Assembly: GCA_023958095.1 (NCBI GenBank) | Contig: JAMLGJ010000001.1 | Span: 1 to 64,000, forward strand | Direction of reading: 5' to 3' | DNA: 64,000 nucleotides | Source of the DNA: Microthrixaceae bacterium | GTDB lineage: Bacteria; Actinomycetota; Acidimicrobiia; Acidimicrobiales; Microtrichaceae | Shown: piece by piece, positions 50,345 to 58,892 of the stretch | How positions within the stretch are numbered: the stretch's first letter is position 1 | How the letters are laid out: each line of letters starts with the position of its first letter | Position numbers and translations under genes: made by a program | Notes under the pieces: generated by a model | Database searches by the model: none | What the model was told of the DNA's origin: nothing | What the model saw: only the letters and a program-made list of their open reading frames with translations

Positions 50345-51250
50345 GTGCCGGAGCTGCCAGAGGTGGAGACGATCCGACGCCAACTCGCTTCACGCCTCGA
50401 GGGACGCGTGGTGGAGTCGTCCTGGGGGTTCGCGTCGCCCAAGTTCGTGACCGCCTCGGATGCCACGGGCCACCGCCTCGGTGAGCTGCGTCGGCGCGGC
50501 AAGTACCTGCTGGTGGATCTGCACCGCGCCGGAGGGTGCCGCGATCGGGAGCACGGGGATGACGGGGAGCACGAGGATGACGGGGAGCACGGGGCCGACC
50601 GGGAACTGGTCGTCCACCTCGGGATGACCGGTCGGCTCGCGGTGCTTCACGGCACGGACCAGCCCCCGGGGAACCTCACCGGTCGACTGGGTTCCGAATT
50701 GCGCCCCGAGCACCTCCGCGCCCGTTTCGACCTCGACGACGGCCACTACCTCGGGTTCTGGGACCTGAGGCGCTTCGGGCGGGCCGTGGTGGTCGAACCC
50801 GGTGACCACTCGGGCCTTCCGACGCTGGCCAACCTGGGACCGGAGCCGTTCTCGCCGGAGTTCAGCCCCGAACGGCTCCGCGCCGGCCTGTCGGGACGCA
50901 AGGCGCTCAAGACCTCGCTCATGGACCAGCGCCTGGTGGCAGGGGTGGGGAACATCTACGCCGACGAGGCGCTGTGGCTCTCGGGGATCCGTCCGACGGC
51001 CAGAAGGCTCGGCCCGGCCAGGGCCGAGGCACTCCACCGTGCGGTGGTCGAGGTGCTGAGCGGGGCGATCGGGAACGGGGGCACAACCCTGCGCGACTAC
51101 CGCGACGCCTCGGGTGCAGAGGGCTCGAACCAGCACCAGCTGCGCTGCTACGGCAGGGCCGGCCAGGAGTGCCTGCGCTGCGGCCGACCGCTCGCGCACA
51201 CCGTGCTCGACGGGAGGGGCACCACTTGGTGCACGAACTGCCAGCACTGA
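50345..51250 (+). CDS. mutM: Formamidopyrimidine-DNA glycosylase
   Basis: 301 residues. The N-terminal PELPEVETIRR gives the catalytic Pro and Glu; RRGKYLLVD supplies the Lys at about 55; LVVHLGMTGRL, AGVGNIYADEALW and the zinc finger CYGRAGQECLRCGRP...CTNCQH complete the family. It removes 8-oxoguanine and opens the backbone. Unlike usual MutM, residues 68-85 hold three six-residue repeats (GEHxxD) inside the beta-hairpin before LVVHLGM. GTG start lies 7 nt after CAGAAT. The stop is inside a tandem repeat. Confidence 0.93.
   Translation: MPELPEVETIRRQLASRLEGRVVESSWGFASPKFVTASDATGHRLGELRRRGKYLLVDLHRAGGCRDREHGDDGEHEDDGEHGADRELVVHLGMTGRLAVLHGTDQPPGNLTGRLGSELRPEHLRARFDLDDGHYLGFWDLRRFGRAVVVEPGDHSGLPTLANLGPEPFSPEFSPERLRAGLSGRKALKTSLMDQRLVAGVGNIYADEALWLSGIRPTARRLGPARAEALHRAVVEVLSGAIGNGGTTLRDYRDASGAEGSNQHQLRCYGRAGQECLRCGRPLAHTVLDGRGTTWCTNCQH
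50546..50599 (+). repeat. In-gene 18-bp tandem repeat x3 in mutM
   Basis: Units 50546-50563, 50564-50581 and 50582-50599 encode REHGDD, GEHEDD and GEHGAD. Acidic/His-rich insert in the N-terminal domain of the glycosylase. Confidence 0.88.
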
Positions 51251-51310
51251 ACAGAACCGCCAGCACTGAACAGAACTGCCAGCACTGAACAGAACTGCCA
51301 GCACTGAACA
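51241..51310. repeat. 19-bp tandem repeat x3.7 spanning the mutM stop codon
   Basis: CCAGCACTGAACAGAACTG-type units at 51241-51259, 51260-51278, 51279-51297 and a partial one at 51298-51310. The first contains the last mutM codons (Gln-His) and its TGA (51248-51250). The period is not a multiple of three. Confidence 0.96.
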
Positions 51311-51324
51311 TTTCGGAGCACCTG

Positions 51325-51355
51325 TTGCAAATCGACCCCGGGTGTGTGTTAGTTT
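51325..51355 (+). promoter_or_regulatory. Candidate promoter of the VanY-like peptidase gene
   Basis: TTGCAA (51325-51330) and TAGTTT (51350-51355) are separated by 19 bp in AT-rich sequence just after the mutM repeats. TTGCAA recurs at 51354-51359 and an inverted repeat GCGTT-ACG-AACGC follows at 51362-51374. The leader to the ATG would be about 135 nt. Confidence 0.35.
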
Positions 51356-51496
51356 GCAATTGCGTTACGAACGCTCGTCGTGCATCGGCTGGGGCAGCAC
51401 GGCGGGCCGGGCCCACCAAGTGAGGGCCCACCACATGAGCCGCACCGACGCACCCTGACCGCCCGCCACACCGAACGACTGGATCACACCCGGACC

Positions 51497-52774
51497 ATGT
51501 CCCGTCGCCGCACCGCAGCACTCCTGTTGAGCATCCCGGCCATCGTGCTAGTGCCCGTGCCGGCTGCCCAGGCAGCGCCCACCGATGACGGTTCGAGCCT
51601 GTCGGAGCTGCAGGCCCGCAGGAACGAGGTGCGTTCCCAGGCAGCCGACCAGGCCTCGCAGGTGGATGCACTCGAGGCGACCGATGCCGAGGTGACCAGC
51701 GCCCTGGAGGCCCTCAACGCGCAGGTGCGCGCCCAGCAGGACAAGGTCGAGGAGGCCGAACGGGTGCTCGATGCTGCCGAACGGGACCGCGCCGCGGCCG
51801 AGCAGGCCCAGGCCGATGCGCAGGCACAGCTCGACGAGCTGCGAGGCGACATCAAGTCCGCTGCGGTCGACGCCTATGTGAACATCGGGAGTTCGGACCC
51901 CACTGCGACGGTTGCCACCGGCGACATGAACGACGCCGTCAACAAGCGGGCACTGCTCGATTCGCGGGCCAGTCGCAGCCAGGCGTTGCTGGAGCGCTTC
52001 CGCAGCGTGCAGGAGGACCTCGAACTGCAGCGCGCCGCAAAGGCCGAGGCCGAACAGCGCGCCAGCGATCACCGCGGTGCCGTGGCCAGCCGCAAGGCCG
52101 AACTCGACGCCAGCTACGCGAAGCAGCAGCAGTTCGCGGCCGAGGTGGACGCCCGACTGGATGCGGCACTCGCCGAGGCAGCAGCCCTCGAGGACCTGGA
52201 CGCCGGCCTCAGCAGCCAGATCTCGGCCAAGCAGGCCGAGATCGCCAAGGCCCTGGAGGCCCAGCGCGCCGCTGAGGCGGCACGTGCGGCCCAGCGCAGC
52301 GCCGCCAACAAGTCGTCGCTCACCCCGTCCTCGGGCAGCTCATCGGGTTCGGGCGGCAGCTACACGCCCCCCACCATCACCGGTTCGGGCAGCATCGTGA
52401 GCGTCGGGGGCATCCGCGTGCACCAGTCCATCGCCGGCAACCTGCAGTCCCTGCTCTCGGCGGCAGCGTCGAGCGGCGTCCACTTCTCCGGCGGTGGCTA
52501 CCGCGACCCGGCGGGCCAGATCGCTGTGCGCAGGAGCAACTGTGGCTCCTCGAACTACGCGATCTACCAGATGCCGGCCTCGTCGTGTTCCCCGCCGACC
52601 GCACGTCCGGGCACCTCGATGCACGAACAGGGCCTGGCCATCGACTTCACCCAGGGTGGCCGCACGCTGACACGCAGCAGCTCCGGCTACGCGTGGCTGA
52701 AAGCGAACGCCTCACGGTTCGGTTTCTACAACCTGCCCTCGGAGCCCTGGCACTGGTCCACCAACGGCCGCTAG
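51497..52774 (+). CDS. Secreted coiled-coil protein with VanY-type D,D-carboxypeptidase domain
   Basis: 425 residues from the ATG at 51497. Signal peptide (TAALLLSIPAIVLVPVPAAQA), then a coiled coil rich in Ala/Glu/Gln (about 35-270) of the PcsB/FtsX-partner kind, a Ser/Gly linker, and a C-terminal metallopeptidase domain: SMHEQGLAIDFT supplies zinc-binding His and Asp and EPWHWS the last His. The VanY/DacB-type domain would trim peptidoglycan stem peptides. The same layout (signal, coiled coil, linker, wall-active domain) occurs in the Rpf-like gene at 47455. Confidence 0.85.
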   Translation: MSRRRTAALLLSIPAIVLVPVPAAQAAPTDDGSSLSELQARRNEVRSQAADQASQVDALEATDAEVTSALEALNAQVRAQQDKVEEAERVLDAAERDRAAAEQAQADAQAQLDELRGDIKSAAVDAYVNIGSSDPTATVATGDMNDAVNKRALLDSRASRSQALLERFRSVQEDLELQRAAKAEAEQRASDHRGAVASRKAELDASYAKQQQFAAEVDARLDAALAEAAALEDLDAGLSSQISAKQAEIAKALEAQRAAEAARAAQRSAANKSSLTPSSGSSSGSGGSYTPPTITGSGSIVSVGGIRVHQSIAGNLQSLLSAAASSGVHFSGGGYRDPAGQIAVRRSNCGSSNYAIYQMPASSCSPPTARPGTSMHEQGLAIDFTQGGRTLTRSSSGYAWLKANASRFGFYNLPSEPWHWSTNGR

Positions 52775-52781
52775 CCGAGGC

Positions 52782-52800
52782 GCCCGGGCCCGGGCCCGGG
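52782..52800. repeat. GC-only repeat CCCGGG x3 between convergent genes
   Basis: CCCGGG repeated three times right after the peptidase stop, followed by the convergent cyclase gene (end 52811). Self-complementary; could act as a hairpin barrier to transcription, but there is no T-run. Confidence 0.5.
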
Positions 52801-52810
52801 GCGCACACGC

Positions 52811-54529
52811 TCAGCGCGGACGGGGCGGCTCCCCGTTGTCGAAGACCTCGACCGCCAGCGCCTGGTCGGCATATACGACCTGGTCGCCGCCCAGTTCCTT
52901 CGCGCGGAGCAGTCCGGCATCAGCCACGCGCAGGATCTCCCCGACGCTCGAGCCGACCGCCGAGTGGGTCACCCCGAACGAACAGGTGAATGGCTGGACC
53001 GCCGCGACCGACACCGCCGAGGCCAGTCCCGTGCGCAGACGCTCGATGGCCTCTATCGACCCCTGGACGGTCATGTCGGGGTAGGCGACCACGAACTCCT
53101 CGCCGCCCACGCGCGCCACCAGGTCGTGGCCCCGCACGTTGTCCTGCATCACACGGGCGAAGAGCTGCAGCGCCCGGTCTCCCGCCTCGTGGCCGAAGTT
53201 GTCGTTCAGGGACTTGAACTTGTCCAGGTCCGCGAGCACCGCAACGAAGTCGCGGCCCGAGTCGAGCATCTGTTGCAGGGACGCCTCGAGCGAGCGGCGG
53301 TTGGGCAGGCCGGTGAGGCCGTCGGTGGAGGCCTCCGCACGCGAGGACTCGATCGCGTGCAGCGACGCCAACCTCGCGCCCAGGTGCCGGGACAGCTCGG
53401 AGAGCCGCTCCACCACGACCGGGTTCGGAGGATCCCTGTCGGCGCCGGTGGTGTGTATCACCCCGAGGCCATGGCCCTCGATCGAGACCGGAACGCACAC
53501 CGCCGAGGTGGCCCCGTAGGGTCGTCCCCGCAGCTGCGGACACGCGTTGATCGCCTCCGAGCTGTCGGTGATCACGACCTGGCCCCGCCGGATCGCCATG
53601 CAGTCGCCAGCCGTGGAGACCGGGCAACCCGGTGAACCGGTGGCCCGGTTGGCCGCGACGCTCTCGAGGGTCCCGCTCGACTCGGCACTGGACATCAGCA
53701 ACTCGCCCGCATGTTCGTCGTCGACCAGTTCCAGTGCCTCCGAGACCACCCGGTTCACCTGGGCGTCGCTGCGCGCGAAGTCGAGGGCATCGAGGATCCT
53801 CCGCGACCCCTCTCCCCACCGGGCCTGGGCCATCAGCCGGTCGGTGGTGTCCGACACCTTCGCACCCGCCCTTCCGAGCGCGGCTGCCACCGGCGCGAGC
53901 GGACCCGCACCTGCGCCGCCCACCTGCTCGACCGGTTCGCCCGCTCCCAGCCGTGCCGCCGCTTCCTGCAGGGCACGCGCCGGAAGGTCCACCTCCTTGC
54001 GCAGGCGACGCCAGGCGATGAACGCACCGAGCGACCCCCCGAGAAGGCCGATCACGACCACGACCAGTGCCTCCAACGCGAGGTCCTCGCTTGCGATGAG
54101 CATCGCCACCGCTGCGATCGCGAAGAACATCGGGACCAACGCCGCGAGCAACAGCGGCGCCGCCACCCTGTTGGCGACAGAACCGTGTCCGGCCCCGGCC
54201 CCCACGCCCGCCCGATCCGGCGATGCACCGCCGGGGTGTGGCACCTCCGATGTGGTGGTGCCCGATGTCGGCTGTGACCAACCGGGCACATCGAATGCGG
54301 GCACCTCAACGGAGTCGCTCGGCACGCCCGCGCTCGGACCCGGCGGGGCCGACCCCGGGGAGGGCGTGGACCCGGGTGGAGTGGAGCCGCTCGCCGACCG
54401 ACCCTGCCCAGCGGTGCGGTCGCGTACGGTCGCGCCCCCCGGCACCGGCGGGAAGGGTGTCGCCCACGGCGGTTCGCCGTCGGCCGATCCCTCGCCACCC
54501 GATGCCCCCAGCACTGGGTCCTCGTTCAC
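52811..54529 (-). CDS. Membrane-bound GAF-GGDEF diguanylate cyclase
   Basis: 572 residues. A Pro/Gly/Ser-rich N-terminus (1-115) precedes two helices (LLLAALVPMFFAIAAVAMLI and LVVVVIGLLGGSLGAFIAW), a HAMP-like linker, a GAF domain (about 215-370, with a possible Cys pair in CPVSTAGDC) and a GGDEF domain with intact GGEEF at about 476. RGHD lies exactly five residues upstream of GGEEF, forming the RxxD inhibitory I-site. It should make cyclic di-GMP from GTP with product inhibition. GTG start 6 nt after TAGCTT (54536-54541, minus strand), so leaderless. Confidence 0.9.
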   Translation of the reverse strand: MNEDPVLGASGGEGSADGEPPWATPFPPVPGGATVRDRTAGQGRSASGSTPPGSTPSPGSAPPGPSAGVPSDSVEVPAFDVPGWSQPTSGTTTSEVPHPGGASPDRAGVGAGAGHGSVANRVAAPLLLAALVPMFFAIAAVAMLIASEDLALEALVVVVIGLLGGSLGAFIAWRRLRKEVDLPARALQEAAARLGAGEPVEQVGGAGAGPLAPVAAALGRAGAKVSDTTDRLMAQARWGEGSRRILDALDFARSDAQVNRVVSEALELVDDEHAGELLMSSAESSGTLESVAANRATGSPGCPVSTAGDCMAIRRGQVVITDSSEAINACPQLRGRPYGATSAVCVPVSIEGHGLGVIHTTGADRDPPNPVVVERLSELSRHLGARLASLHAIESSRAEASTDGLTGLPNRRSLEASLQQMLDSGRDFVAVLADLDKFKSLNDNFGHEAGDRALQLFARVMQDNVRGHDLVARVGGEEFVVAYPDMTVQGSIEAIERLRTGLASAVSVAAVQPFTCSFGVTHSAVGSSVGEILRVADAGLLRAKELGGDQVVYADQALAVEVFDNGEPPRPR

Positions 54530-54811
54530 GCCCCGAAGCTACCCCAGACTCCGCCGCCGGCAGTGCAGGGGACGTGCCGCGGGTGCTGCGGGGTGGGCCT
54601 CGCCGGGGCGGCCCGGGTGGGCAATTGCTCCCGGCCCGCGAGGTTCCTCTGGCCGCGATCCGGCGCGTTGGGTATGGTTCGGGCACCTGCGAACAGGCAG
54701 GCAGCTCGCCGTGGGCGATGGCGGGCCCGGGAACGGGCACGCCGGGGCGCGCCGGTACAGGGAGAACCGGAGCGACCGCCGTCGCTCCACCGACCACACA
54801 GGGGAATCAAA

Positions 54812-56671
54812 ATGCGATCGCTTCCAACGGGCGACGGATCCAGGAACCGACCGGGTCGGCGGCGCACCACCGCCGGTGTTCTCGCCGTGGTGGCGATGCT
54901 CGCAGGCCTGCTCGCGGTGGGTGCCCAGCCGAGCGCCGCTGCCACCACGACCAAGAAGATCAACGCCACCTGCAGCGGTGCCGACGCTGCGACTTCCAAC
55001 ACGCTCTCAGCGCTCGGCGGATCGCTGAGCACACCGATCACCGTGACCGCCGATGCACCGGCTTTCGTGGAGCCCGAGCAGACCGGTGTGCCGATCTCGA
55101 TGAGCATCAACATCTCCCTGGATGCCGGCACGGTGAACACCGTGGCGGCCATCTCACCGAGCATGAAGGTCTCCAACGTGAGGGCCCCGCTGGCGGTGAG
55201 CGGCCCCACCTCCACGACATCGATCGACGCCACGCTGCCGGACCAGACCATCAAGCTGACCGCCGGGCAACCCTTCAACGCCAACTTCAGCGGCATAAAG
55301 GGAGAGCTGAACGACATCGGAACCGGTGGGCTGATCAAGGTGAGCACCTCGCAGCTCACCTTCACGATCCAGCTCACCTCCGGCCCGCTCACCGACCCGC
55401 TCAACCTCAAGTGCTCCACCGGAGCGACGGTTCTGTCGATCCCGGTCAAGGTCGCCGGCTCGCCCGACATCGTCCAGCCCATCGAGGTGGCGACCCAGCC
55501 CGGTGAACAGGTGAGCCTCGACGTGCTCTCGGAGTACGTGACCAACGGCATGACCAAGGATGGTGTGGAGCAGCAGGTCGACCCGAGCACCCTCAAGGTG
55601 CTCGAGGGCGACGCACAGATCGTCGATGGACAGTTGGTCGCCACCGGCCCCGCAGCCGGCGAGACGACCGATGTGACCTTCGAGGTCTGTGCGGGCACCA
55701 TCAAGATCGCGGATGCCGACCCGGGAACCACCGAGGTGCAGGAGATCCGCCTGTTCCTCGACCCCAACGCCCAGGCGCTCAAGCGTGAGATGGGCAGCCG
55801 CTTCGCCTTCGCGGGTGAGTCGGCCGACAAGGTCGTCTGGTCGATGGACTTCCCGTTCCCCTTCACCGAGCCGAACCCGCCCAAGGACGAGGAGGTCCCC
55901 GAGGGCAAGGACTCCTGGTGGCAGAAGAACGTCAACAACTTCATCCTCAACCCCCACACCTGGCCGACCGCGGCCGAGATGGAGGCGGGGCTCGAGTCGA
56001 TCCCCACGATCGGTGCGGGCAACGTCGAGGTGACCCGCGGCGACATCGTGAGCAACGCCAACGGCAACGTGCCCGAGGGTGTGACCCTCAAGGGCGGAAT
56101 GCAGTACCGGCCCTACGTGGTGACCTTCGCCGGCGAGCTCGCCAACAAGGCCCACGACCAGATCACGGTGGCCCAGCTGTACTCCTTCCTCCCGACCGAG
56201 ATCAAGGCCCAGCTGCTCTCGCTCGCCGATTCACTCGGCGGGGATGACGAGGGCGACGGCGAGGGCGACGGCGAACCCGGCGAGGAGCCCACCCCGATCC
56301 CCGATGGCCTGACCGCGAAGCAGTACGTCGACCAGCTCAGCGCCGAGGCCGGACGCTTGGGGGCCGCGGGCGACATCGCAGGCTGGCTCGAGACCATCCA
56401 GCTCATGTTCAAGGTGATCGGCGAGAACGTCGGCGACCTGATCGACATCAGCGAGGTCACCGCCCTGCTCAACGACGTGTTCCAGCCCAACCCGGAGATC
56501 GTGACCCTCACCCAGGGCGAGGACCCCACGCCCGAGCAGTTCCAGGACCTGTGCAGCCAGGGCATCGTGACGCTCACCTCCGCCGAGGTGGCCAGCGCCA
56601 CCGCGACACCAGGCACCGAGGGCACCGGCGGTGCCACCGTGGCTGGAGCCACCCTGCAGCCGGCCGGCTGA
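54812..56671 (+). CDS. Large secreted protein of unknown function
   Basis: 619 residues; ATG with AGGGGA site. A signal peptide (TTAGVLAVVAMLAGLLAVGA, then PSAAA) predicts export. Residues 40-330 are Thr/Ser/Val-rich beta sequence with a few Cys, without a recognised domain. WSMDFPFPFTEPNPPKDEE and the Trp-rich WWQKNVNNFILNPHTWPTA are distinctive. An acidic DEGDGEGDGEPGEEP linker lies near 485. There is no C-terminal membrane helix. I do not recognise the family. A 13-bp stem hairpin follows the gene. Confidence 0.75.
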   Translation: MRSLPTGDGSRNRPGRRRTTAGVLAVVAMLAGLLAVGAQPSAAATTTKKINATCSGADAATSNTLSALGGSLSTPITVTADAPAFVEPEQTGVPISMSINISLDAGTVNTVAAISPSMKVSNVRAPLAVSGPTSTTSIDATLPDQTIKLTAGQPFNANFSGIKGELNDIGTGGLIKVSTSQLTFTIQLTSGPLTDPLNLKCSTGATVLSIPVKVAGSPDIVQPIEVATQPGEQVSLDVLSEYVTNGMTKDGVEQQVDPSTLKVLEGDAQIVDGQLVATGPAAGETTDVTFEVCAGTIKIADADPGTTEVQEIRLFLDPNAQALKREMGSRFAFAGESADKVVWSMDFPFPFTEPNPPKDEEVPEGKDSWWQKNVNNFILNPHTWPTAAEMEAGLESIPTIGAGNVEVTRGDIVSNANGNVPEGVTLKGGMQYRPYVVTFAGELANKAHDQITVAQLYSFLPTEIKAQLLSLADSLGGDDEGDGEGDGEPGEEPTPIPDGLTAKQYVDQLSAEAGRLGAAGDIAGWLETIQLMFKVIGENVGDLIDISEVTALLNDVFQPNPEIVTLTQGEDPTPEQFQDLCSQGIVTLTSAEVASATATPGTEGTGGATVAGATLQPAG

Positions 56672-56715
56672 GCTCGCTGAACACCTCCGCTCGACCCGAT
56701 CGACACACGGACCAG

Positions 56716-56747
56716 GACGGGGCGTCAGGTTTCTGACGCCCCGTCAG
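56716..56747. promoter_or_regulatory. Hairpin / double palindrome before the acyl-CoA dehydrogenase gene
   Basis: GACGGGGCGTCAG (56716-56728), loop GTTT, CTGACGCCCCGTC (56733-56745): a perfect 13-bp stem. The right arm runs on into CTGAC-GCCCC-GTCAG (56733-56747), itself a palindrome that recurs at 63296. It may serve both as terminator of the secreted-protein gene and as operator, ending 7 bp before the -10 hexamer. Confidence 0.65.
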
Positions 56748-56754
56748 GTTCCGG

Positions 56755-56760
56755 TATGGT
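56755..56760 (+). promoter_or_regulatory. -10 hexamer for a leaderless acyl-CoA dehydrogenase gene
   Basis: TATGGT ends 7 nt before the GTG at 56768. Confidence 0.5.
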
Positions 56761-56767
56761 CGCCGCT

Positions 56768-57979
56768 GTGACCAGCGCATCCGCGGCCGCGTGCCCAACC
56801 GAGGCGGACTTCCGCGAGGAGGTCCGCCAGTGGATGGCGGAGCACCTGCGCGGGGACTTCGCCCTGCTCGCTCACCGCGGCGGACCCGGCGACGAACATG
56901 CCTTCGTCGAGGAACGCATGGCATGGGAACGCGAGCTCGCCTCGGGGGGATGGACCTGTGTGGGCTGGCCCACCGAGCACGGGGGACGGGGTCTGCCCCT
57001 GCACCTGGAGGTGGCCTTCCACGAGGAGTACGCCCGGGCCGGTGGGCCCGGCCGGGCCGGTCTCATCGGCGAGGGCCTGCTGGGACCGACGCTCATCCAC
57101 TTCGCATCACCGGAGATCCAGCAGCGTTTCCTGCCCGGCATCGTCTCCGGCGAGCAGTTCTGGTGCCAGGGGTACTCGGAACCCAATGCGGGGTCCGACC
57201 TCGCGAACGTGTCCACCCGGGCCCATCGCGAGGGTGACGAGTGGGTGATCGACGGCCAGAAGGTCTGGACCTCACTCGCCCAGTGGTCCGACTGGTGCTT
57301 CGTGGTGGCGCGCACCGAAGAGGATTCGCAGCGCCACCACGGCCTCAGCTACCTGCTCGTGCCGATGGACCAGCCCGGCATCGAGGTCAGGCCGATCAGG
57401 CAGATCACCGGCACCGCGGAGTTCAACGAGGTGTTCTTCGACGGTGCGCGCACCAGCGCGGACCTCGTCGTGGGCGAGCCCGGCGATGGCTGGCGGGTAG
57501 CCATGGGCACCCTCGCCTTCGAGCGGGGGGTGCTGACACTGGGCCAGCAGATGGCCTTCCAACGCGAACTCGACCACATCGTTGCCGCCGCCAGGGAATC
57601 CGGGAGGTGGTCCGACCCGGTGCTGCGCGACCGGATCATGTCCCTCGTGGTGAGGGTGCGCATCATGCGCTGGAACGCCACGCGTGCACTGCGCACGGAC
57701 GACGCCGCCCAACTGCCGCGGGAAGCGATGATCAACAAGCTCTACTGGGCGAGCCTGCACCGGGACATGGGCGAGGTCGCCATGGACGCCATGGGGGCGG
57801 GGGCCATGGTGACCCGCTACTCGGCGGCCGACGAGGGCGACGCGGGTGACCTGGAGATGTCCCCGGAGCACAAGCTGTTCTTCTTCAGCCGCTCCGACAC
57901 GCTCTACGGCGGGAGCAACGAGATACAGCGCAACGTCATCGGGGAACGCGCCCTGGGGCTTCCCCGGGAGCCACGCTGA
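56768..57979 (+). CDS. Acyl-CoA dehydrogenase
   Basis: 403 residues. Recognised from YSEPNAGSDLANVSTRA (FAD/substrate block), VIDGQKVWTSLAQWSDW, the C-terminal YGGSNEIQRNVIGERALGLPR and FDGARTSADLVVGEPGDGW. It oxidises an acyl-CoA to the enoyl-CoA with FAD. Its long-distance similarity is to FadE enzymes of actinobacteria that act on fatty acids or steroid side chains; the chain is not evident. GTG start is leaderless. First of four plus-strand genes that could carry out a full beta-oxidation turn. Confidence 0.92.
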   Translation: MTSASAAACPTEADFREEVRQWMAEHLRGDFALLAHRGGPGDEHAFVEERMAWERELASGGWTCVGWPTEHGGRGLPLHLEVAFHEEYARAGGPGRAGLIGEGLLGPTLIHFASPEIQQRFLPGIVSGEQFWCQGYSEPNAGSDLANVSTRAHREGDEWVIDGQKVWTSLAQWSDWCFVVARTEEDSQRHHGLSYLLVPMDQPGIEVRPIRQITGTAEFNEVFFDGARTSADLVVGEPGDGWRVAMGTLAFERGVLTLGQQMAFQRELDHIVAAARESGRWSDPVLRDRIMSLVVRVRIMRWNATRALRTDDAAQLPREAMINKLYWASLHRDMGEVAMDAMGAGAMVTRYSAADEGDAGDLEMSPEHKLFFFSRSDTLYGGSNEIQRNVIGERALGLPREPR

Positions 57980-58043
57980 GCATCCACGACACACCACCGC
58001 TTCGACCCTCGTGGCGGTGACGGACCTGACGGGAGCAACTGAG

Positions 58044-58838
58044 ATGGCCGACGAGGCAAGCGGATCCGCACCCATCGAACCACCCGGGCGCGACCTGTTG
58101 GCCGGCCGGCGGGTGGTGATCACCGCCGCGGCCGGATCAGGCATCGGCGGGTCCCTCGCGCGTCGCTGCATGCTCGAGGGTGCCCGGGTGACGATCTCCG
58201 ATGCCCACGAGCGACGCCTGGGCGAGACCGCGGATGCGCTGGAGGCGGAGCTCGGCACCAGGCCCACGGCAGTCGTGTGCGACGTGACCGACGAGGACTC
58301 GGTGCGTGCCCTCGTCGCCGCGGCAATCGACGCGATGGGTGGCTACGACACCTGGATGAACAACGCCGGCCTGGGCGGCAACGCGCCGATCACCGAGATG
58401 ACCGACGAGCAGTGGAACAAGGTGCTGGACGTGACCCTCACCGGCACCTTCCGGTGCCTTCGCGCAGCGCTGCCGCACCTGTACGAGGCCGGGCGGGGGA
58501 CGGTGGTCAACAACGCATCGGTGCTCGGCTGGCGCGCCCAGGAACGCCAGGGCCACTACGCGGCCGCCAAGGCAGGGGTGATGGCCCTCACCCGCACCGC
58601 CGCGATGGAGGCCGCCGAGCACGGTGTGAGGGTCAACGCGGTCTCACCGAGCCTCGCCATGCACGCGAACCTCGCGAAGGTGACCCCACCCGGGCTGCTG
58701 GCCGAGCTCGAGGCAGCCGAGGCCTTCGGCCGTGCCGCGGAGCCCTGGGAGGTGGCCAACGTGATGGTCTTCCTCGCGAGCGACCTGTCGAGCTACATGA
58801 CCGGCGAGGTCCTCGCCGTGTCGAGCCAGCACCCCTGA
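58044..58838 (+). CDS. Short-chain dehydrogenase/reductase (putative 3-hydroxyacyl-CoA dehydrogenase)
   Basis: 264 residues from the ATG at 58044 (GGGAG 8 nt upstream; an in-frame GTG at 58017 is possible). ITAAAGSGIGGSLARR replaces the usual TGxxxGIG; NNAGLGGN, NNASVLGWRAQ and YAAAK supply the SDR active site. In a beta-oxidation cluster the likely role is oxidation of a 3-hydroxyacyl-CoA or related step. 64 bp after the dehydrogenase. Confidence 0.85.
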   Translation: MADEASGSAPIEPPGRDLLAGRRVVITAAAGSGIGGSLARRCMLEGARVTISDAHERRLGETADALEAELGTRPTAVVCDVTDEDSVRALVAAAIDAMGGYDTWMNNAGLGGNAPITEMTDEQWNKVLDVTLTGTFRCLRAALPHLYEAGRGTVVNNASVLGWRAQERQGHYAAAKAGVMALTRTAAMEAAEHGVRVNAVSPSLAMHANLAKVTPPGLLAELEAAEAFGRAAEPWEVANVMVFLASDLSSYMTGEVLAVSSQHP

Positions 58839-58892
58839 GCACGCCGGCCGGCCGACCCCGCCAGGATCCGAAGTCGACCAGGGAGACCCATC

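Noticed and set aside
51375-51496. ydaO-type c-di-AMP riboswitch in the leader of the wall peptidase gene
   Set aside because: Such riboswitches are common before actinobacterial wall hydrolases, but the conserved blocks of that class are not seen in this leader.
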